DNA of 24,037 nucleotides from Pelagibius sp041565695 (lineage in GTDB: Bacteria; Pseudomonadota; Alphaproteobacteria; Kiloniellales; Kiloniellaceae), in the NCBI GenBank assembly GCA_041565695.1, contig JBFGUI010000026.1:1-24037 (forward strand), given 5' to 3'. How positions within the stretch are numbered: position 1 is the stretch's first letter; each line of letters begins with the position of its first letter. Positions 8,084 through 16,506 of the stretch are shown here, piece by piece. The notes below the pieces were generated by a model that searched no databases, was not told where the DNA came from, and was given only the letters and a program-made list of their open reading frames with translations. Position numbers and translations under genes: made by a program.

Positions 8084-8131
8084 ACCAGCTTGGCCACCAG
8101 CTTGGCCACCAGCTTGGCCACCAGCTTGGCC
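8084..8131 (-). repeat. Four perfect copies of a 12-bp repeat
   Basis: ACCAGCTTGGCC occurs four times head to tail with no mismatch (8084-8095, 8096-8107, 8108-8119, 8120-8131). Each junction contains GGCCA-ccagct-TGGCC, so every unit boundary can form a small dyad. The array lies in the 279-nt gap between the ETF-QO gene and the TPR lipoprotein gene, about 130 nt upstream of the latter's start. It could be a variable-number locus or a set of binding sites. The rest of this gap is GC-rich with no other signal I can name. Confidence 0.9.
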
Positions 8132-8232
8132 GGCATTGGCGGCGGGCTGTTCGCCCTGCGCGGCCGCCGCTTGCGTCTAAGATGGCGCTTTTGCCGCTGC
8201 GCACAAGGCGGGCGAAGGGCCGCGGCCGGACT

Positions 8233-9894
8233 TCACATGTTCGGGTAGTTCGGGCCGCCGCCGCCTTCCGGCGGCACCCAGACGATGTTCTGGGTCGGAT
8301 CCTTGATGTCGCAGGTCTTGCAGTGGACGCAGTTCTGGGCGTTGATCTGCAGCCGCGGATTGCTGCCGTCGTCGTCGCGCACGATCTCGTAGACCCCGGC
8401 CGGGCAGTAGCGCTGCGCCGGCTCGTCATAGAGCTTCAGGTTGTGCGCCACCGGGACGGCGGCGTCCTTCAGCGTCAGGTGGACCGGCTGGTCTTCCTCG
8501 TGGTTGGTGTTGGAGATGAACACCGACGACAGGCGATCGAAGGTGATGACGCCGTCGGGCTTCGGATAGGCGATCTTCGGCATCTCCGCCGCCGGCTTCA
8601 AAGCTTCGTGATCGGCGTGGCGGTGATGGAAGGTCCAGGGCGCTCTGCCGCCGAGCAGCTTCAGGTCGAGCCCGCCGTAGAGCATGGCGCCGTAGAGTCC
8701 CCACTTGCTGAAGGCCGGGCGGAAGTTGCGCGCCTTGTGCAGCTCTTCGTAGACCCACGACTTTTCGAACTTCTCCGGAAAGGCAGTGAGCTCCGCCGGC
8801 GTCTCGCCGCCCTCGCCGGCGCCGCTTAGCGCCTCGAAAGCCGCTTCTGCGGCCAGCATGCCGGTCTTCATGGCATTATGGCTGCCCTTGATCTTGGGCA
8901 CGTTGAGGAAGCCGGCCGCACAGCCGATCAGGGCGCCGCCCGGGAACACCAGCTTTGGCAGCGACTGCAGCCCGCCCTCGTTGAGCGCCCGGGCGCCGTA
9001 GGCGATGCGCTTGGCGCCCTCCAGCATGGGACGGATCGCCGGGTGGGTCTTGAAGCGCTGCATCTCCTCGAAGGGCGAGAGATGCGGGTTTTCGTAGTCG
9101 AGGCCCACCACGTAGCCGACGTAGGCCTGGTTGTTCTCCAGGTGATAGATGAACGACCCGCCCCAGGTGGTGTTGTTCATCGGCCAGCCGGCGGTGTGGA
9201 TCACGGTGCCGGTCTTGTGCTTGTCCGGGTCGAGCTGCCACAGCTCCTTGATGCCGATGCCGTAGGTCTGCGGATCGGCGTTTTGGCGCAGGTCGAACTT
9301 CGCCTCGAGCTGCTTGGTCAGCGAACCGCGGCAGCCCTCCCCGAACAGGGTATAGCGACCGTGCAGCTCCATGCCCGGCTGGTAGCTGTCCTTGTGGCTG
9401 CCGTCCCTGGCGACGCCCATGTCGCCGGTCGCCACGCCCTTGACCCGTCCGTCCTCGTGATACAGCACCTCCGCGGCGGCGAAGCCGGGATAGATCTCGG
9501 CGCCCAGCGCCTCGGCCTGCTCGCCCAGCCAGCGGCAGACGTTGCCGAGAGAGACCACGTAGTTGCCGTGGTTCTGCATCTGTGGCGGCAGCATCCAGAC
9601 CGGCACGCCGGTGCTGCCCTTTTCCGAGAGCAGCAGGAACTTCTCCTCCGCGACCGGCGCGTTCAAGGGCGCGCCCCTGTCCTGCCAGTCGGGGATCAGC
9701 TCGTTGAGGGCGCGCGGCTCGAGCACCGCGCCGGAGAGGATGTGGGCGCCGACCTCCGAACCCTTCTCCAGAACGCAGACGGTGACCTCCTTGCCGCTCT
9801 CGGCCGAGAGCTGGCGCAGGCGGATGGCCGCCGAGAGGCCGGCCGGGCCGGCGCCGACGATGACCACGTCGTATTCCATGAATTCGCGTTCCAC
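8233..9894 (-). CDS. Electron transfer flavoprotein-ubiquinone oxidoreductase (ETF-QO)
   Basis: A 553-residue FAD and [4Fe-4S] enzyme that passes electrons from ETF (fatty-acid and amino-acid dehydrogenases) to membrane ubiquinone. The N-terminal FAD dinucleotide motif VVIVGAGPAGLSAAIRL lies at about 9-25. The C-terminal ferredoxin-like part supplies four cysteines, CPAGVYE plus NCVHCKTCDIKDP, and the protein ends in the typical PNYPNM. Length matches the family. The start is a GTG at 9894 with an AGAGAGGG-type RBS 3-4 nt upstream; an ATG 15 nt inside is the alternative. The upstream gene on the other strand is divergent, so its promoter lies in 9895-10128. No etfAB genes are in the window. 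Confidence 0.96.
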   Translation of the reverse strand: MEREFMEYDVVIVGAGPAGLSAAIRLRQLSAESGKEVTVCVLEKGSEVGAHILSGAVLEPRALNELIPDWQDRGAPLNAPVAEEKFLLLSEKGSTGVPVWMLPPQMQNHGNYVVSLGNVCRWLGEQAEALGAEIYPGFAAAEVLYHEDGRVKGVATGDMGVARDGSHKDSYQPGMELHGRYTLFGEGCRGSLTKQLEAKFDLRQNADPQTYGIGIKELWQLDPDKHKTGTVIHTAGWPMNNTTWGGSFIYHLENNQAYVGYVVGLDYENPHLSPFEEMQRFKTHPAIRPMLEGAKRIAYGARALNEGGLQSLPKLVFPGGALIGCAAGFLNVPKIKGSHNAMKTGMLAAEAAFEALSGAGEGGETPAELTAFPEKFEKSWVYEELHKARNFRPAFSKWGLYGAMLYGGLDLKLLGGRAPWTFHHRHADHEALKPAAEMPKIAYPKPDGVITFDRLSSVFISNTNHEEDQPVHLTLKDAAVPVAHNLKLYDEPAQRYCPAGVYEIVRDDDGSNPRLQINAQNCVHCKTCDIKDPTQNIVWVPPEGGGGPNYPNM

Positions 9895-9915
9895 GATCCC
9901 TCTCTCCCGCGGCGC

Positions 9916-9934
9916 CCGGCCGCCAGGCGGCCGG
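9916..9934. repeat. 19-bp GC palindrome upstream of ETF-QO
   Basis: CCGGCCGCC-A-GGCGGCCGG has perfect 9-nt arms, and GGCGGCCG is then repeated directly 3 nt further on. It lies about 22 nt upstream of the ETF-QO GTG. As RNA it would form a strong stem close to the ribosome-binding site; as DNA it could be an operator. No T-tract is present. Confidence 0.35.
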
Positions 9935-10128
9935 CAGGCGGCCGCGCACTGACCCCGTTGTTCTTGCCGGCCGGGCGGGCTTCACCGCGGCCGGCCCCTT
10001 CATAGTACAGGGCGGCCCCCGGGGCCAAGCCCACCCAGGGCGGCGCCAACTCGCCTGGAACCGTCTTTCCGCGGCGACGCAGCGCCCAGCGCGGGTGTTT
10101 ACCGAAAAATTTACCTTTTCTGAACAGG

Positions 10129-10644
10129 ATGGCCGCGGAGGAAACCGAAAAGCGCATGGTTGCACGGGAAGTACAGGACTTCGACGACGCGCCGGCCCGC
10201 GAGAACGTTCCGAGCGAGCTGGACGAGCTGACGCATGCCGAGATGTGCATGCTCTACAAGGAGTCGGCCGATTCCATCCGCTTCGCCAAGGCGCACCAGT
10301 GGAAGTCCCTGGGCGCGACCCTGCTGGTCTTCGGCGGCATGATCGCGCTGGTCCGGATGGCGCCCAACAACGCCACGCTGATCAACCTGGTCCTCGCCGT
10401 CAGCTTTCTCTGCAGCGCCGCCGTCATCTACATGCTGGTGCTCTACCAGGTCTGGCAGAACACCGAGCGCGAGAAGCTGCGCGACATCACCAGCCACTTG
10501 TCCAGCTTTTCCCAGTTCACGCGGGCGATCAAATCCTCGCGCGAGGCCAACGTGCACCGCTACACGCTGCTGGCCTTCATGATCGGGGCCATCCTGCTGG
10601 GCAACATCCTGCTGGTCCTTATGGTCTCGCCGGTCTACCGCTGA
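10129..10644 (+). CDS. Three-helix membrane protein of unknown function
   Basis: A 171-residue protein that I do not recognise. The first ~60 residues are acidic and soluble (EETEKRM, DFDDAPA, ELDELTHAEMCMLYKES). Three hydrophobic segments follow: roughly 64-84 (SLGATLLVFGGMIALV), 88-112 (NLVLAVSFLCSAAVIYMLVLY) and 146-168 (LLAFMIGAILLGNILLVLMV). Between helices 2 and 3 is a charged stretch (NTEREKLRDITSH). The ATG at 10129 is preceded by a short AACAGG. It is divergent from ETF-QO and followed 84 nt later by the uracil-DNA glycosylase gene. The coding pattern is solid; the role is unknown. Confidence 0.8.
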   Translation: MAAEETEKRMVAREVQDFDDAPARENVPSELDELTHAEMCMLYKESADSIRFAKAHQWKSLGATLLVFGGMIALVRMAPNNATLINLVLAVSFLCSAAVIYMLVLYQVWQNTEREKLRDITSHLSSFSQFTRAIKSSREANVHRYTLLAFMIGAILLGNILLVLMVSPVYR

Positions 10645-10728
10645 GACGACCGCCCAGCCGCACCTCCCGCCGCGCCCCTGCCTCCTGCCGGCTTTCTGGC
10701 CGTTGCATGGCGGTGCTATTGTGGCGCC

Positions 10729-11613
10729 ATGACCCGTCCCGAGACCGACCCGGCCCTGCTGGAAGCCCTGAAGTGGCAGATCGAGGCCGGCGCCGACGAA
10801 GCGATCGGCGCCGAACCGCTCGACCGCACGGCCGCGCCGGCCAGGGCCGCCGCGACGCCCGGCCTGGCTGAGGCTTCAGCAGCACCGCCGCAGCCGCCTG
10901 CGGCGCCGGCCCGCGCGGCTTCAGCGCCGGTACCGGCCGCCAAGCGCCCGGCGAGCCTGGCCTCGGCCAGCGAGAACCAGGCCTCGGCGCAGCGTCTCGC
11001 CGCGGAGGCCAGGTCGATCGACGATATCCGCGCGGCGCTGGAGGCCTTCGAGGGCTGCCCGCTGAAGGCGACGGCGACCAACCTCTGCCTCTTCGACGGC
11101 AACCCGCAGGCCAAGATCATGATCATCGGCGAGGCTCCGGGCGCCCAGGAGGACCGCCAGGGCAAGCCCTTCGTCGGCCCGGCCGGGCAGCTGCTCGACC
11201 GCATGCTGGCGGCCATCGGCCTCGACCGCAGCCGGGTCTATATCACCAACCTGCTGTACTGGCGCCCGCCGGGGAACCGCAACCCGACGCCCGGCGAGAT
11301 CGCCGCCTGCCTGCCCTTCCTGGAGCGCCAGATCGAGATCCTGCAGCCCAAGCTGCTGCTGCTGGTCGGCGGCATGTCGGCCAAGACCCTGCTGCACCGC
11401 AGCGAGGGCATCCTCAAGCTGCGCGGCCGCTGGGTCGACTATCACCATCCGCGCCTCGGCCACCCGATCCCGGCCCTGCCGACCCTGCACCCGGCCTACC
11501 TGCTGCGCCAGCCGGCACAGAAGCGCGAGGCCTGGCGCGACCTGCTGTCCTTTGCCGAGGCGATGGAGCGCGAGGGCCTGGAAATCGGCGCGGCGGGCTT
11601 AACCGGCGCCTGA
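10729..11613 (+). CDS. Uracil-DNA glycosylase, family 4-like
   Basis: A 294-residue DNA-repair glycosylase of the family 4 type, which removes uracil from DNA. Residues 1-95 are a disordered Ala/Pro-rich extension that starts with a short helix (LLEALKWQIEAG). The catalytic domain follows: GEAPGAQEDRQGKPFVG at 134-150 (motif A and uracil pocket), YITNLLYWRPPGNRNPTPGE at 171-190, and motif B LHPAYLLR at 253-260. Of the four cysteines that bind the [4Fe-4S] cluster in classic family 4 enzymes, only two positions are kept (Cys110 and Cys194). The expected partners are Phe107 and Trp179, so the cluster may be absent. The ATG at 10729 starts the frame. It is followed by the lytic transglycosylase gene after a gap holding a CtrA-type box. 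Confidence 0.92.
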   Translation: MTRPETDPALLEALKWQIEAGADEAIGAEPLDRTAAPARAAATPGLAEASAAPPQPPAAPARAASAPVPAAKRPASLASASENQASAQRLAAEARSIDDIRAALEAFEGCPLKATATNLCLFDGNPQAKIMIIGEAPGAQEDRQGKPFVGPAGQLLDRMLAAIGLDRSRVYITNLLYWRPPGNRNPTPGEIAACLPFLERQIEILQPKLLLLVGGMSAKTLLHRSEGILKLRGRWVDYHHPRLGHPIPALPTLHPAYLLRQPAQKREAWRDLLSFAEAMEREGLEIGAAGLTGA

Positions 11614-11693
11614 CCGACCCAATTCCCGATTGAGCCGCCCCATGCCGTGAAAAGCCCAGGGTTAATCCGGCGATTTCCCGACAAATATTTGAT

Positions 11694-11708
11694 TTAACGT
11701 CGATTTAA
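11694..11708 (+). promoter_or_regulatory. Putative CtrA-binding site
   Basis: TTAA-CGTCGAT-TTAA, followed by CC, matches the alphaproteobacterial CtrA consensus TTAA-N7-TTAAC exactly in both half-sites and spacing. The region is also a direct repeat of GATTTAAC. It ends 60 nt upstream of the lytic transglycosylase ATG at 11769, inside the UDG-slt intergenic gap. CtrA is the cell-cycle response regulator that controls division, wall and motility genes in this class. Confidence 0.6.
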
Positions 11709-11768
11709 CCCCGGATGTGGCTTTCTTGGGGCCGCTGTTGCAGCCCAGAGAGCGCTTGGTTAAGGTCG

Positions 11769-13727
11769 ATGAAAACAATGGGGGTCACTTTGCAGTTCTG
11801 CAGCCGCGCCCGGCAGCGGGCCGCACGCTTTCCTGAGAGGGCGCGCGCCATCGTCTTTGCGCTTGCCGCCGCCGCGGCGCTCGGCGGTTTCGCAGCCCAT
11901 GACGGCCCGGCCGCCGCGCAGGTGCTGCAGCCCGGCGATCTCAGCTCCGACAGCCCCGACAGCCTCGGTGCCGCCACGGCGCTGCCCAGCAGCGGCGCAC
12001 TGCGCCATGCCGGCCCGGACGGTCTGCCGGCGGTGCTGAGCAGCCGCGACGCCGAGCTCTACCGCCGCATCTTCGCGGTGCAGGAGGACGGGCGCTGGCG
12101 CGAGGCCGACGACCTGATCGCCCAGCTGAGCGACCAGCGCCTGATGGGCCACGTCCTGGCGCAGCGCTACCTGCACCCCACGGCCTATCGCTCCAAGTAC
12201 AAGGAGCTGAAGGCCTGGATGGACCACTACGCCGATCACCCGCAGGCCAAGCGCATCTACAACCTCGCGCTCAAGCGCCGGCCGGCCAACTACCGCCGCC
12301 CGCAGCCGCCGGTGGTGGCGCGCAGCGGCCTCGGCCGCCCTGTTCAGCGTACCAACTTCGACTACGTCTCGCCGCGCCAGCGCAGCAAGGCCGAGCGCCG
12401 CAAGGTCTCACGCGTGCTGCGCCAGGTGCGCCACAACGTGCTGCGGCAGCGCTTCACGGTGACCGAGGAACTGCTCAACCAGCGCTCCGTGCAGCGGCTG
12501 CTCGACCCGGTCGAGCTCGACGAGGCGCGCGCCACGGTGGCCAGCGGCTGGTTCTACTACGGCAAGCCGGAGCGGGCCTACGCCCTGGCCGGTCCCGCCG
12601 CGCATCGTTCCGGCCAGGCTGCGCCGATGATCAACTGGATCGCCGGCCTCGCCGCCTGGCGGATGGGCGAGATAGACCACGCGGCGGCCCACTTCGAAGC
12701 GCTGGCCGATTCCGACAACGTCGCCGGCTGGAATGCGGCGGCCGGCGCCTACTGGGCGGCGCGCGCCCATCTGAAGCAGCAGCGCCCCGAGCGCAGCTCG
12801 CCGCTGCTGCGCCGCGCCGCGGAGTATCCGCGCACCTTCTACGGCCTCTTGGCGCGCCGCGCGCTGGGCATGGAGATCGAGTTCGACTTCGGCTCCCACC
12901 AGCTGGCGCCGAACATGACCGCGCGGCTGAACAGCAGCCCGGTCGGCGCCCGCGCCCTCGCCCTGCTGCAGGTCGGCGACCGAGAGGCGGCCGAGGGCGA
13001 GCTGGTCAACGCCGGCCAGTGGGGCGATCCGGAGATGGGCGAAGCCCTGCTGGCGCTGGCCCAGCACGCCAAGATGCCGGCCCTGGCCTATCGCATGGGC
13101 CGCCAGCTGGCGCTGGTCAGCGGCGACGGCGAGGCCGGCGGCGGGGTGCTCGACGCGGCGCTCTATCCGATACCGCCGTGGCAGCCGCAGGGCGGCTTCA
13201 AGGTCGACCGGGCCCTGATCTACGCCATGATGCGCCAGGAATCGGCCTTCAACACCAAGGCCAAGAGCCCGGACGGCGCGCGCGGGCTGATGCAGCTCAT
13301 GCCGCGCACCGCCAGCTACATCGCCCGGGACCGCCGCTATCACCGCGGCAAGGGCCGCAACGAGCTCTACGAGCCGAGCCTCAACATGGAGCTCGGCCAG
13401 CGCTACATCGCCTATCTGCTGGACCACGAGCGGGTGCAGGGCGACCTGTTCCGCCTGACCACCGCCTACAACGGCGGGCCGGGCAACCTGGGCAAGTGGG
13501 AGCGCGCCATCAAGGCCGACGACGACCCGCTGCTGTTCATCGAGGCGCTGCCCTCGAAGGAGACCCGCCTGTTCATCGAGCGGGTGCTGACCAACCTGTG
13601 GATCTACCGCCAGCGCCTCGGCCAGCCCGCGCCCTCGCTGGAACGGCTTGCAGGCGGGGACTGGCCGCGCTACGAAGCCTTGGACGGAACAAGCCGCTCC
13701 GAGGTTGCGCTCAATGGCCCGAATTGA
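11769..13727 (+). CDS. Soluble lytic murein transglycosylase
   Basis: A 652-residue periplasmic enzyme that cleaves the MurNAc-GlcNAc bond of peptidoglycan to give 1,6-anhydro-muropeptides. It has an N-terminal signal sequence with a basic start (RARQRAARFPERAR), a hydrophobic core (AIVFALAAAAALGG) and a likely cleavage after AAAQ. A long helical superhelix of Slt70 type follows, and then the C-terminal SLT domain at about 480-600 with ALIYAMMRQESAFN (catalytic Glu491), GLMQLMP and TTAYNGGPGN. Starts: an ATG at 11715 is in frame but has no RBS, while ATG 11769 follows TTAAGGTCG, so I prefer 11769. Its end overlaps moaB by 14 nt. A CtrA-type box lies upstream. Confidence 0.93.
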   Translation: MKTMGVTLQFCSRARQRAARFPERARAIVFALAAAAALGGFAAHDGPAAAQVLQPGDLSSDSPDSLGAATALPSSGALRHAGPDGLPAVLSSRDAELYRRIFAVQEDGRWREADDLIAQLSDQRLMGHVLAQRYLHPTAYRSKYKELKAWMDHYADHPQAKRIYNLALKRRPANYRRPQPPVVARSGLGRPVQRTNFDYVSPRQRSKAERRKVSRVLRQVRHNVLRQRFTVTEELLNQRSVQRLLDPVELDEARATVASGWFYYGKPERAYALAGPAAHRSGQAAPMINWIAGLAAWRMGEIDHAAAHFEALADSDNVAGWNAAAGAYWAARAHLKQQRPERSSPLLRRAAEYPRTFYGLLARRALGMEIEFDFGSHQLAPNMTARLNSSPVGARALALLQVGDREAAEGELVNAGQWGDPEMGEALLALAQHAKMPALAYRMGRQLALVSGDGEAGGGVLDAALYPIPPWQPQGGFKVDRALIYAMMRQESAFNTKAKSPDGARGLMQLMPRTASYIARDRRYHRGKGRNELYEPSLNMELGQRYIAYLLDHERVQGDLFRLTTAYNGGPGNLGKWERAIKADDDPLLFIEALPSKETRLFIERVLTNLWIYRQRLGQPAPSLERLAGGDWPRYEALDGTSRSEVALNGPN

Positions 13728-14259
13728 CGAGTCCCTGCCCTTCCTGCCGGTCAACATCGCTGTCCTGACCATCTCCGACAGCCGGACCCTGGCCGACGAC
13801 AAGTCGGGCCAGCGTCTCGCCGAGATGATCACCGGCGACGGCCACAAGCTGGCCAGGCGCGACATCGTCACCGACGACATCGACAAGATCGTCGCCGCGC
13901 TGAGGGCGCTGATCGCCGATCCGGAAATCGACTGCATCGTCACCACAGGCGGCACCGGCGTGACCGGGCGCGACGTCACGCCGGAGGCCTTCCGCCAAGT
14001 GATGGAAAAGGAGATCGAAGGCTTCGGCGAGCTGTTCCGCATGCTGAGCTATCAGAAGGTCGGCACCTCGACCATGCAGAGCCGCGCCATCGGCGGCGTC
14101 GCCGACGGCACCTACCTCTTCGCCCTGCCCGGCTCTCCCTCCGCCTGCAAGGACGGCTGGGAGGACATCCTGAAGTTACAGCTCGACTCGCGCCACCGGC
14201 CCTGCAACCTGGTCGAGCTCATGCCGCGCCTCAAGGAACATCTGAAGGCGGCGAGCTGA
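13714..14259 (+). CDS. moaB: Molybdenum cofactor biosynthesis protein B
   Basis: A 181-residue MoaB/MogA-fold protein of molybdenum-cofactor synthesis, associated with adenylylation of molybdopterin or with metal insertion. Visible signatures are NIAVLTISDSRTLADD near the N-terminus, TTGGTGVTGRDVTPEA in the middle (the molybdopterin-binding motif), and FALPGSPSACKDGW near the C-terminus. The ATG at 13714 has GAGG nine nt upstream. The first 14 nt overlap the end of the lytic transglycosylase gene, which suggests coupled expression. No other moa/moe genes are in the window. Confidence 0.95.
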   Translation: MARIDESLPFLPVNIAVLTISDSRTLADDKSGQRLAEMITGDGHKLARRDIVTDDIDKIVAALRALIADPEIDCIVTTGGTGVTGRDVTPEAFRQVMEKEIEGFGELFRMLSYQKVGTSTMQSRAIGGVADGTYLFALPGSPSACKDGWEDILKLQLDSRHRPCNLVELMPRLKEHLKAAS

Positions 14260-14386
14260 ACGCCGCGGCAATCCCGCGAAAAGTTCAAAAGCACATTTCC
14301 CATTCCCCTTTGAAAGCTGGGCGTGAAACGGCTTTACTGCCTGAAAGGGTGTCGCGCCGTCGTCGCGGCGTACACGGGAGAGCAGA

Positions 14387-15074
<688 letters not shown>

Positions 15075-15082
<8 letters not shown>

Positions 15083-15668
15083 AGAGGTCCAAGTCTGCAC
15101 CGCGGTCGACATCGCTGAGGCGGTCGACGAAAGCGACGCTGCCGCCCCGCAGATTGGCGAGCGTGTCGGCCAGGGCGTTGGGCGTCGACCAGCGCACCCC
15201 GGCGAAGGGCGGGCGCAGCAGCGGGCGCCGCCGCGCGCCGACCAACCAATAGCCGCCGTCCGCCGCCGGACCGAAGACCCAGTCATGCCGCCCCAGGGCG
15301 CGGAAGGCGGCGAAGACGCGCGCCGCGGTGATGCCGGGCACGTCGCTGCCGACGACCGCCACGGGGCCCGGCGGCAGGGTCTCGAAGAGACGTGCCATGC
15401 GCCGGCCGAGATCGCCCGGCCCCTGCCCGATGACGGACCCGCGAACGGGCCAGAGGCCGCGCGGATGGCGCGCCGCCGTGTCCGGCGTCACCGCCAGCCA
15501 GGTGGTCCAGCGCGGATCGCGTGACAGGTCGCGCAGCAGCCGCGCGGTGTGGCCACGGTAGAAGCGCAGCGCCTCCACCTCGCCGATGTCGCGGGCCAGG
15601 CGCCGCTTGACGCAGCCGAGGCGCGGCGCGCGCGCCATCACCACCAGGTGGCGTGCCGGGCTAGCCAT
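15075..15668 (-). CDS. TIGR04282-type glycosyltransferase (DUF2064)
   Basis: A 197-residue protein of the 'rSAM/selenodomain-associated transferase 1' type, a GT-A-like nucleotide-sugar transferase family. Visible are LVVMARAPRLGCVKRRLARDIG at the N-terminus (the MobA-like nucleotide loop), VVGSDVPGIT around the middle (Asp motif for metal), and FGPAADGGYWLVG with VRWST after it, all typical of the family. ATG 15668 is chosen; a TTG at 15680 overlaps the previous stop as TTGA and would allow coupling. It is the last gene of a four-gene minus-strand run and its tail runs 8 nt into the convergent nitroreductase gene. The acceptor and product are unknown. Confidence 0.86.
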
Positions 15669-15676
15669 GGAAAGAT

Positions 15677-16384
15677 TCAATCATAGAACCGGGCGAGCCA
15701 GCGGGGCGGCAGGCCAAGCAAGTAGAGGGTCAGCAGCAGCAGGTTGCGGGCGGGCCTGAGCCACCAGCCGTCGCGCCGGTAGCGGGCCGCCGAGGTGACC
15801 GCGGCACTGCCCAGCAGGGCGACCCGTCGGGCACCGAGGCGGCGCACGAGATCGACGTCCTCCATCAGCGGCAGCGCCCGGTAGCCGCCGACGGCTTCGT
15901 AGAGCCGGCGCGAGATCAGCAGTCCCTGGTCGCCGTAGGGCAGGCCGAGGCGCCGGCTGCGCCAGTTGGCGAGCCGCTCGATGCGCCGCGCCTCAGGTGC
16001 CGCGTCGTCGAGGCGCAGGCGGAAGGCCGCGGCGGTCTCGCGCCCGGCGGGGTCGGCCATGTGGGCCGCGACGTCGCGCGACCAGCCGGCCTCGAGCCGC
16101 GTGTCGGCGTGGAGGAACAGCAGCCAGTCGCCGGAGCAGCGCGCCGCCCCGGCGATGAGCTGCGGTCCCCGCCCGCGGGGCGCGGTGAAGACCGAGGCAC
16201 CGAAACCGTGGCCGACCTCCACCGTTTCGGCGCAACCGCCTGCACGCGAGAGCGCGGCATCGGCAATGACCACCTCGCGCAGCAGACCGGCGCGGCGTGC
16301 CTCGTCCAGGGCGGCGAGGCAGCCGGGCAGCAGCGCCGCGGCGTCCAGCGTGGGGATGACGACGGAAAGGTTTCCCTCGGGCAT
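15677..16384 (-). CDS. TIGR04283-type glycosyltransferase, family 2
   Basis: A 235-residue GT2-fold enzyme of the 'rSAM/selenodomain-associated transferase 2' type. It begins with SVVIPTLDAAALLPGCLAAL. The middle holds LLFLHADTRLEAGW, with the DxD-like metal site, and then LPYGDQGLLISRRLYEAVGGYRALPLMEDVDLVRRL, which is diagnostic of the family. A hydrophobic, basic C-terminus (RNLLLLTLYLLGLPPRWL) may lie on the membrane. The usual VVDGGSxD motif after strand 2 is altered here to VIADAALSRAGG. It lies directly before the DUF2064 transferase, and 122 nt after the methyltransferase gene. This pair is often found with radical SAM genes of arsenosugar type, none of which is in the window. Confidence 0.88.
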   Translation of the reverse strand: MPEGNLSVVIPTLDAAALLPGCLAALDEARRAGLLREVVIADAALSRAGGCAETVEVGHGFGASVFTAPRGRGPQLIAGAARCSGDWLLFLHADTRLEAGWSRDVAAHMADPAGRETAAAFRLRLDDAAPEARRIERLANWRSRRLGLPYGDQGLLISRRLYEAVGGYRALPLMEDVDLVRRLGARRVALLGSAAVTSAARYRRDGWWLRPARNLLLLTLYLLGLPPRWLARFYD

Positions 16385-16506
16385 GGCCCGCAGTCTAGCA
16401 CGTTGGCAGCGGCCGCCGCGGCGGGCAGCACTATCGACATGACGCTGGGTCGCAAGGAAGCGCGACGGATATGCCTAGGACGAGAAGGCCCGGCCGCCTT
16501 GGCGGG

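Noticed and set aside
8084..8131. CRISPR-like array
   Set aside because: The units are 12 bp and directly adjacent with no spacers, and no cas genes are present.
7954..8136. N-terminal extension of the TPR protein starting with Lys-Leu-Val-Ala repeats
   Set aside because: It is a translation of the 12-bp repeat and non-coding sequence; a TTG with a good RBS and a lipoprotein signal follows at 7953.
11715..11768. ATG at 11715 as start of the lytic transglycosylase
   Set aside because: No RBS; it would add residues before a normal signal peptide and place the CtrA-type box almost on the start codon.
12408..14042. Long open frame on the minus strand opposite slt and moaB
   Set aside because: No recognisable motif; spans two well-identified genes on the other strand.
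16470..16506. Intrinsic terminator after the methyltransferase gene
   Set aside because: A short CCGCC/GGCGG hairpin is present on the minus strand but no T-tract follows.
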